Shown here: one piece after another, positions 57,851 through 64,000 of the stretch
Numbering within the stretch: the stretch's first letter is position 1
Layout: each line of letters starts with the position of its first letter
Origin: Ascaphus truei
Taxonomy: Eukaryota; Chordata; Amphibia; Anura; Ascaphidae
Assembly: GCA_036426205.1 (NCBI GenBank)
Contig: WSYH01000265.1
Location: 62,001-126,000, forward strand
Direction of reading: 5' to 3'
DNA: 64,000 nucleotides
Position numbers and translations under genes: made by a program
Notes under the pieces: generated by a model
Databases searched by the model: none
Told to the model about the DNA's origin: nothing
What the model saw: the letters and a program-made list of their open reading frames with translations, nothing else

Positions 57851-57969
57851 CACTCTCACGATGATTAGCCGATCACACACAGGTGTATCGGCGTGCGTGG
57901 CGGGGTGCTGTTAGGTTGCCCAATCACAAATCTTGCTGAATCAGGCGAACCAAGCATGTATTGGATAGC

Positions 57970-57985
57970 GCGCCATATTTAAAGG
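57970..57985 (+). promoter_or_regulatory. TATA-like box of the Myb/SANT gene
   Basis: CATATTTAAAGGC lies about 230 bp upstream of the chosen ATG, inside the presumed transposon. Start-site evidence is otherwise lacking. Confidence 0.4.
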
Positions 57986-58209
57986 CAACGTGTACTGTTA
58001 ATCATTCTCTGTGTTGTTGGGAGTGAGAGAGAGAGAGACGCACAGAGCTTGGTGATTTAAGATTTGCATATTGACTGAGAGACTTGTTGTGTATTGGGAA
58101 AGCTTTGTCCTTTGTTGTTTTGTTTACATCTTTGTCTTGTTTTATATGTGGAAGTGTTTCGTGTGATTGGCTGTACATTTGTTGTCTGTTTTTTGTGAGT
58201 GCTGTAAGT

Positions 58210-61200
58210 ATGCCCGCAAAGCGTGGGAAGAGTGATGCTGGTGGGAGTGGGAGTGCAACTCGTGCGAGTACGCGTCGGAGTGAACGTACTGTTCAGGGGA
58301 GTGATGTTGCTGGTGCTGCGAGTGGTGTTGCTGGGAGTGGGAGTGCTAGTGCTGGGAGTGGGAGTGGTGTTGCTGGGAGTGGGAGTGCTGTTGCTGGGAG
58401 TGGGAGTGCTGTTGCTGGGAGTGTGAGTGCTGGTGCTGGGAGTGGGAGTGCTGTTGCTGGGAGTGGGAGTGCTGGTGCTGGGAGTGGGAGTGCTGGTGCT
58501 AGGAGTGGGAGTGCTGGTGCTAGGAGTGGGAGTGCTGGTGCTGGGAGTGCTGCTGGTGGCGCAGTTGCTGATGGGGTGTCTGGTGGAGGCGTGCTTGCTG
58601 GTGGCCAGCTTTTGGAGTCTCTTCCATTGGAAGAAGGAGAGTCCAGTCAGCACCAGCCAAGCTCTGAGCCTAAACCTGCTCGGAAGAAACGTGTGGAGAA
58701 GCCACGTAATCCTCGCTTCAATGACCAGGAAAATACAGCTCTTGTCACTGGGATTCTGGAGCACTATGACAGTATCTATGGACATTTAGTAGGTAAGTGT
58801 ACCTTTACATTTATTCTTCAAATACATGTGATCCTAGGTCATCTGAGTTTTGTTCATATGCAAATATGGGTACAGAATATCTTTCTATGTTAATTAGTGT
58901 GGAAACACAGCTTTTTATCATGCGTTACAAGGACAACTAAACACAGGCGTTCAATTTGCCATAACTGCATACAATATGAATGCAAGCTTGCTTACATGTA
59001 TAGGTTTAATAGTGAATGCTCATGTGCTTCACATATTACACCTAAAACAGCATGTTTGCTATCTCTTGGAACAGCTAGCAGTGTAGGAAACTGGTGCTTC
59101 TATTATTATTAATTTACCTCATATATTTTATATGTTTTTCAAGGGCGGACAAGTTCATCAAGCAGAAAAGAAATGTGGGACACAATAGTCATTGGTGTCA
59201 ATGCGTGTGGGAATAGTGTCAGGGACAAGTATCATTGTCGGAAAAGATTTGATGATATTAGGTCAAAATTGAAAAAGAAAATACAAGACCAACGCGTGCA
59301 TGCTACTGGCACTGGAGGTGGGCCGACACCACAACGTCTGATATTAACTCCATTGGAGGAGCTGCTTTGGGCAAAATTACTTCCCGTCGTCGTGGAAGGC
59401 TTGGCTGGTGACCGTGATATTGGAATTTATCCCTCACAATTTCCACCAGGTGAGAAATATTACTGTACTAGGCGTGTCGTTGCTTACAGTTATTTTGCAT
59501 ATTTCTGTTGCTTTTTATACTGTCTTCACAATATAAGCATACCTGCATCTATTTATGTATATGTCTGATTCTGTATATATATATATCTCAAAATAGACAT
59601 ATATGTTGTAGTCCTACTAAAAGCAGTAACTAATATAGCACGTGCCATTGCGTGGTCATTTACATGTGAATTCCCAAAATGCATTGCTGCAGTGGAAGCA
59701 ATTGATGGTGGGCGAAGATGGGGAACAACAGGGTAGTACACATGTGTAACACATGCTAATGAGAAATTATTACTAGCTACAGGTACAGAACATAAATATG
59801 TATAATATTATTGTGTATTTTATTTATTTTACTCCTACAAACACGACATTACTGCCTATTTGAAGCATGCATCAAATATATTGCATGCAACGGCCTACAA
59901 ACATCACTTGCACTAACACATCTATAGTTGTTTATGAAAAGGTCCATTTTTGCTTTATGTCATATACAGACAGCATAATGAGGCACACGTAGCATATGTT
60001 ATGTCATTGTGTTCATAACTTAAACACTGCAGACGACTATTTAGCTCCTCTAACATTGTGTTAAAGCAGTTGCAATGAATATCTCATCACAGCATACACG
60101 TCAACAGAGGGGGTGGGGTTCAGCACAAACACAAATTACAGGCTCATCTTAGGGTCAACTTAGTTCACACCATTTTCACCTGTTTGAAGTAATTGAAAGG
60201 TGTGGCTGATTAGCCTTTTTGGGGAAGGGAATACCGTTCTTACAACATGACTAGCACAACTGAAGTTAATCACACTCATTTGAAAGCGTAACTCTAGCTA
60301 CTAAATGCCCCAACAACTCATTAGTTATCAAACCGTACGTCACACATTAGTTCACTCATATCTATAGTTGAACTACTATCAACGACACATTATCACACAC
60401 TGCATGTCTTCTCTTGTTGAGTGACAGCCACATTCAGGTGTGCCACATCTTCTATTAATGTACCACACATATCCTGTCCCAAAAATAAAACTTTTTGCTA
60501 TATGACCACCTTCATGATAACCATTGTGAATGTTCATCTCATGATACTTATGTACATTATGATACTGATATCACTACACAACATATGATTTTTATGTACA
60601 ATTTTTATCTATTTATCCTCACGCATTACTACAGAAACATAGTATGTTGTATGTTAGGGAACTCAAACGTTCTAAGTACACAGGCATGTACATTGTTATT
60701 ACAACTATTTATGTTCACTTTCAGACACACATTTTCAGTTAAGGAAATGATGCTGTTAGGTACTCATAAATACTGAACATACAATAACTGTTTGTTCAAT
60801 ATTTACACATGTAAATGTAAAACTAATGTTATTGTTATATATAGTTGCCCCTGGAGGACATGTGTCACCTGAGAGGGAACAAGTGTCTTCCCCTGGGTCA
60901 TGCAGCTCAACACACCTAGAAGGTGAGTGTATGAGTTGGTGGCCATATAATATGTGCACTTCTATATGTTATGTTGTCATGTTCATTATTTGTTTTGCAC
61001 ATGTTCTTTAAATAGGATTACTTAGTGTCAGTGAAAATGAAGTGTAAGGCAACATGTATTGTGTTAGTGATGTTAACTATCATGTAGGAGTTGTGAGTTT
61101 ACAGCAAGTTTTCATTCATTCATATTTCATACTGAGTCCAAACATTATTCGTAAGTCAAGGTAGTTTTTAATGTGAGTTTATAAAACGTATGGAAACATG

Positions 61201-62171
61201 TTAGTTGTTACTTATGACACAGTAGAATTACATAGTAACACAGCAGAGATTAACATGCCATTTAATAATGTGTACATTTATTTTTAGAACATGATGATGA
61301 AGATGATGATGATGATGCCACCGCCATAGACACAGAAATACAATCAAGTGAGCATGAAGAGGTTCCAATTGAAACAGTTTTACCGCCAAATCGTCCATCA
61401 ACTACCACATACGATGCAATTGTAGCTTCTGAGGGAAAAATTGTGGAAGCAGAAAATCGACGCCATTCTGATCTGATGACAGTGCTGGAAAGGATGATTG
61501 CACTGCAGGAAGAAACGATATCACAATTGGCACATCTCCACAGAGTCTTCATTGAAGTGCCTAAACAGTTGCAAAAAATCAACACCTCATTCGAAGCATT
61601 AGTTGTTCAGCAAACCCAAGCAAATTACTTGAGAATGACTACTGTACCACATTTCAACTTCAACACCTCACAGGCAGGATCTTTACATGCTGGTAATTTT
61701 TCACCACATGCATCTGAGCTTCATTCCCCAGGTCCGAATGTTACCGCTCAAGTAGCAGACATTGCTGTGCAGGTTCCTGACGACATCCTACCGCTGCCAT
61801 CTGTACAAAATCAGAAGCTGACACCTACAAAGGAGGCGACAAAAACAAAACACCACAAGCAGTTACTACTGACCAGTTTTTGGGCACAAACAAAAAAAGA
61901 CACACATGAAACAGACCAACCATCACTTGTGCAGTGTCTACCAACTTGCTCACATGTGTCAGTGGGCACAAGCCCTGTCGGTGAGTCACTGCCCAAAAGC
62001 CCTGTAGGTGAGTCACTGCCCAAAAGCCCTGTAGGTGAACAGTCACTGCCCACAAGCCCTGTAGGTGAACAGTCACTGCCCAAAAGCCCTGTAGGTGAGT
62101 CACTGGCCACAAGCCCTGCCCGTGAAGTGCCAGAGGCCACTCAAAGTGGCTCTGTTGTGAGACAGTGCTGA
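58210..62171 (+). CDS. Myb/SANT-like DNA-binding protein of Harbinger type, 4 exons
   Basis: Exons: 58210-58792, 59144-59449, 60845-60922, 61288-62171. All introns are GT-AG (GTAAGT, GTGAGA, GTGAGT donors), all phase 1, and the joined frame is open for 616 codons. The start MPAKRGKSD is chosen because upstream sequence is hydrophobic and lacks conservation. Residues ~35-120 are low-complexity glycine/serine/alanine from an 18-bp repeat. A Myb/SANT domain follows (NPRFNDQENTALVTGILEHY, then across intron 1 EMWDTIVIGVNACGNS and CRKRFDDIRSKLKKK). An acidic run (DDEDDDDD) and a coiled-coil segment (LMTVLERMIALQEETISQLA) lie in exon 4, and the C-terminus has about six SPVGE(Q)SLP repeats. Harbinger elements encode such a protein beside the transposase, helping its nuclear import and end binding. 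No transposase is in view. It could also be a domesticated copy. Confidence 0.78.
58310..58555 (+). repeat. 18-bp coding minisatellite in exon 1
   Basis: Repeats of GCTGGGAGTGGGAGTGCT with GGT/GTT variation encode alternating AGSGSA. Length is a multiple of three throughout, so the frame is kept. Confidence 0.88.
59655..59752 (+). repeat. Interspersed repeat family R3, copy 3
   Basis: GGTCATTTACATGTGAATTC, CCAAAATGCATTGCTGCAGT and GGAAGCA match the first block of 20935-21066. It lies in intron 2 of the Myb/SANT gene. Confidence 0.55.
61972..62125 (+). repeat. 30-36-bp coding tandem repeat in exon 4
   Basis: Units of AGCCCTGTAGGTGAGTCACT with an optional CAG codon and CCCAAA/CCCACA variation, about six copies, encoding SPVGE(Q)SLP(K/T). 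Confidence 0.88.
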
Positions 62172-62343
62172 AGCAGGGGAATTTTTAGCAAACAAATGCT
62201 GAGTGTAAAATTGCCCTATAGTGGAAAAAGGGATTGCTGAATTGTGTAAAAGGTATTTCAAAGCCAATTGCTGAGTGTTGAGTTACCCTGCCTGGAGTGA
62301 AAGAAATATTCCACTGCAAAGAATGTTTTTTTTTCTGCAAGTA

Positions 62344-62349
62344 AATAAA
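62344..62349 (+). terminator. Poly(A) signal
   Basis: AATAAA lies 173 bp after the Myb/SANT stop codon, the first such hexamer downstream. Confidence 0.5.
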
Positions 62350-62487
62350 AGTCTGCCTATATATATCTTGGGAGCAAAACAGACACCCAAAGTGTGAAGT
62401 GTGAATGCCATAATACCCAAAGATGAGACTGAAAATTACTGAACTCAAGCAGAAAACCAAATTTTGTTGCTGAAGCGGAGTGATTGC

Positions 62488-62650
62488 ACCTAGCAAGTAA
62501 ATGGTGTAAAGCAAACAGAAGTTTTAACCTAGCAACTACACATTCAGCATACCTAATGAGAGATTATACCTAGCAAGTAAATGGTGTAAAGCAAATAGAC
62601 CTTTTTACCTAGCAACTGCACATCTTATATACCTGATGAGAGAAAATGCA
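62488..62650 (+). repeat. ~80-bp tandem duplication
   Basis: CCTAGCAAGTAAATGGTGTA and AGCAAA appear at 62490 and again at 62570, each followed by ACCTAGCAACT(A/G)CACAT and a TACCT(A/G)ATGAGAG end. It sits just upstream of the ORF at 62706. Confidence 0.75.
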
Positions 62651-62705
62651 TGCACAGTACTGCTGATATTGTAAAACTTATCCAAGAAAGAAAAATTCTA
62701 CAGAG

Positions 62706-63656
62706 ATGCCTGTGAGAGCTACGACCTCTAAACGCAAAATATGCCCACCTGAAGGACTACCACAATTGGGGGTTCTAGCAAATACAGTGGCAACAGCAGC
62801 AATAGCGCCTCCTGAGGTCAGGAAGAAAATTACACCTGATAGCCTAAAAATGGAGGACAAGATGCAGCATCCCTGTAATGAACCCTACCCCACGGAAGAG
62901 TGGCCCTTCCAGTCCAATAAAGAGGAAGACATCTCTAACGGGGAACCCGAACCGAGTCACAACCACAAAACACCCCAAGAATGGTGGGGGTGCCTGAACT
63001 CGGCGCGAACAGAAAAGACCGCTCCCTTTGATGACGAATATGATCAGCAGGAGACAGAGCGGGAGCAGTGGATCTCCGAATATTTCCATCAGCTATTACA
63101 GTTGCAAGAAAAGCTGGGTGGATCCATTGACGCTGCTAAAATTTCAAATAAAGGAGACCCCAGTATTCCTGATGGGACGGAGTCATCCAAAACAAAAAGG
63201 CGGAAAAAGAAAAGCGGTTCTTCACTTACCGTGGAAGGAACAGACACGTCCGCAGATCCTGTGGAGGAAAAGGGGGACCGAGTTGCCCTACAGCCTAGAG
63301 AAAATGGAGAATTTGTCCCGCGTATAACCGAATATCCAGAGGGCCCAAGGCAGAAATCATGTACCCCAAAGAAGTGTCTGTCCGGTGCCAACAGTGAGGA
63401 ACCCTCAACCAGTCATCCCAGGGAAACGGAGTCGGAACCAGTGAGTGAAGATCCCTTGACCAGCCCTGAAGACGCCCTGAAAATTGCCAGGCGTGACTGT
63501 GATCTACTTCGAGAACAATTGAAACTTGAGAGAGCAGATAATTTTGGAGAGAGAGTAGAGATTGTCTTTACTCTCACAACCTGTCTTGAGCTCTGCCAGA
63601 AGACACAGCATAGCTGCTTTCAAGACACAGGCAAAACTTCTAAACCTGAATGCTGA
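62706..63656 (+). CDS. Unidentified 316-codon ORF
   Basis: I do not recognise this protein. It is open from MPVRATTSKRK to a TGA at 63654. The protein is charged and hydrophilic: acidic near residues 70-130 (TEEWPFQSNKEEDIS), a basic patch KTKRRKKKS near residue 163 that could be a nuclear localisation signal, a serine/proline/glutamate-rich region, and a short coiled-coil candidate near residue 270 (RRDCDLLREQLKLERADN). No signal peptide, membrane segment, zinc knuckle or RT motif is visible. Its last 30 codons overlap an LTR-like segment. It may be an accessory or gag-like ORF of an LTR element, or a random long frame in a GC-richer island. Confidence 0.45.
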   Translation: MPVRATTSKRKICPPEGLPQLGVLANTVATAAIAPPEVRKKITPDSLKMEDKMQHPCNEPYPTEEWPFQSNKEEDISNGEPEPSHNHKTPQEWWGCLNSARTEKTAPFDDEYDQQETEREQWISEYFHQLLQLQEKLGGSIDAAKISNKGDPSIPDGTESSKTKRRKKKSGSSLTVEGTDTSADPVEEKGDRVALQPRENGEFVPRITEYPEGPRQKSCTPKKCLSGANSEEPSTSHPRETESEPVSEDPLTSPEDALKIARRDCDLLREQLKLERADNFGERVEIVFTLTTCLELCQKTQHSCFQDTGKTSKPEC

Positions 63657-63972
63657 CACACCTGAGGGAAGGGAGCTGAACCAGGAACAGAGAAGATTTT
63701 CCCTCCAAGGAACAGATAAGACTTTCATTCTTAAGAGACTTCGTATATCTGCTTATTTCATGCTATATGTTTTGGGGCTGGGAGACATGCTTATCTAGGG
63801 GAGTTGTGAACTGCATAGTGTTTCACTAGAAATACTCCCAAATGAATAGAAGCTTTGTTTACCCCTTGTTTGGAAAGTTTCCTGATGTTGAGGAAACATG
63901 CGCAATAAAAAGCCTTCTTTAATTTCACAATAATCAGTCTCTCTTGCATACCTCTGTGAACGTCCGTCTACA
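63562..63972 (+). mobile_element. Candidate LTR
   Basis: A purine-rich tract (GGAGAGAGAGTAGAGA, 63546-63561) precedes TGTCTTTACT, and the segment ends GTCTACA at 63972. It contains a TATA-like CTATATG near 63766 and AATAAA at 63905, about 65 bp before the end. The order fits an LTR, and the following bases are TGG. No second LTR or target-site duplication is in the window, so boundaries are tentative. Confidence 0.35.
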
Positions 63973-64000
63973 TGGAGGAATCAGTATAAGGGAAGTTTTA

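Noticed and set aside
58057..58785. 242-codon serine/threonine/proline-rich minus-strand frame
   Set aside because: It is the antisense of the repeat in exon 1 of the Myb/SANT gene, which has splice sites and a domain on the plus strand.

Overview
This is a stretch of a large, repeat-dominated vertebrate nuclear genome, most likely amphibian and probably a frog. Nothing looks bacterial or plasmid-like. The mix of families points there: L1, L2 and RTE LINEs, a Tf1/sushi-type Ty3/gypsy chromovirus, Penelope-like elements (PLEs) with GIY-YIG endonuclease, PIF/Harbinger genes with introns, hAT and TA-target MITEs, a CORE-SINE with an L2-like tail, long foldback repeats and many micro- and minisatellites. 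The species call is inference. No conserved single-copy host gene was recognised.

Layout. 1-7750: an L1 element on the minus strand, with intact ORF1, a long spacer and a broken ORF2; the spacer recurs at 1-1200, offset by exactly 5130 bp, which suggests a tandem duplication running off the left edge. 8330-8995: a long palindrome. 10742-17666: a sushi-type gypsy element (5' LTR, gag, pol with duplicated protease, integrase with chromodomain, truncated 3' LTR) joined to an L1 3' end (17667-18200). 21640-26440: a PLE whose reverse transcriptase and endonuclease are separated by a frameshift, followed by a hammerhead ribozyme motif. 26680-27570: simple and 6-12 bp repeats. 28250-32000: foldbacks, MITEs and a Harbinger transposase fragment. 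37900-39000: a second PLE fragment and CORE-SINEs. 40500-43900: a decayed L2. 43900-44700: two foldback MITEs. 46950-48515: an RTE-type LINE fragment. 50390-55400: an older repeat carrying two nested insertions, with an uninterrupted copy of its flanks nearby, plus a CpG-rich block. 57719-62350: a four-exon Myb/SANT gene of Harbinger type whose reading frame is open across all exons. 62700-63972: an unidentified 316-codon ORF running into an LTR-like segment.

The most informative signals are small RNA-level ones. Both gypsy copies have, just after the LTR, a 10-nt block complementary to a block inside their own LTR, placed about 30 bp after a TATA-like box. The two copies differ by compensating changes, as expected for Tf1-type self-priming. 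The first copy also keeps a GGGAAAC slippery heptamer in the right phase and a potential H-type pseudoknot at the gag-pol junction, the arrangement known from the domesticated relative PEG10. The Myb/SANT gene is the only multi-exon model that reads through without a break.
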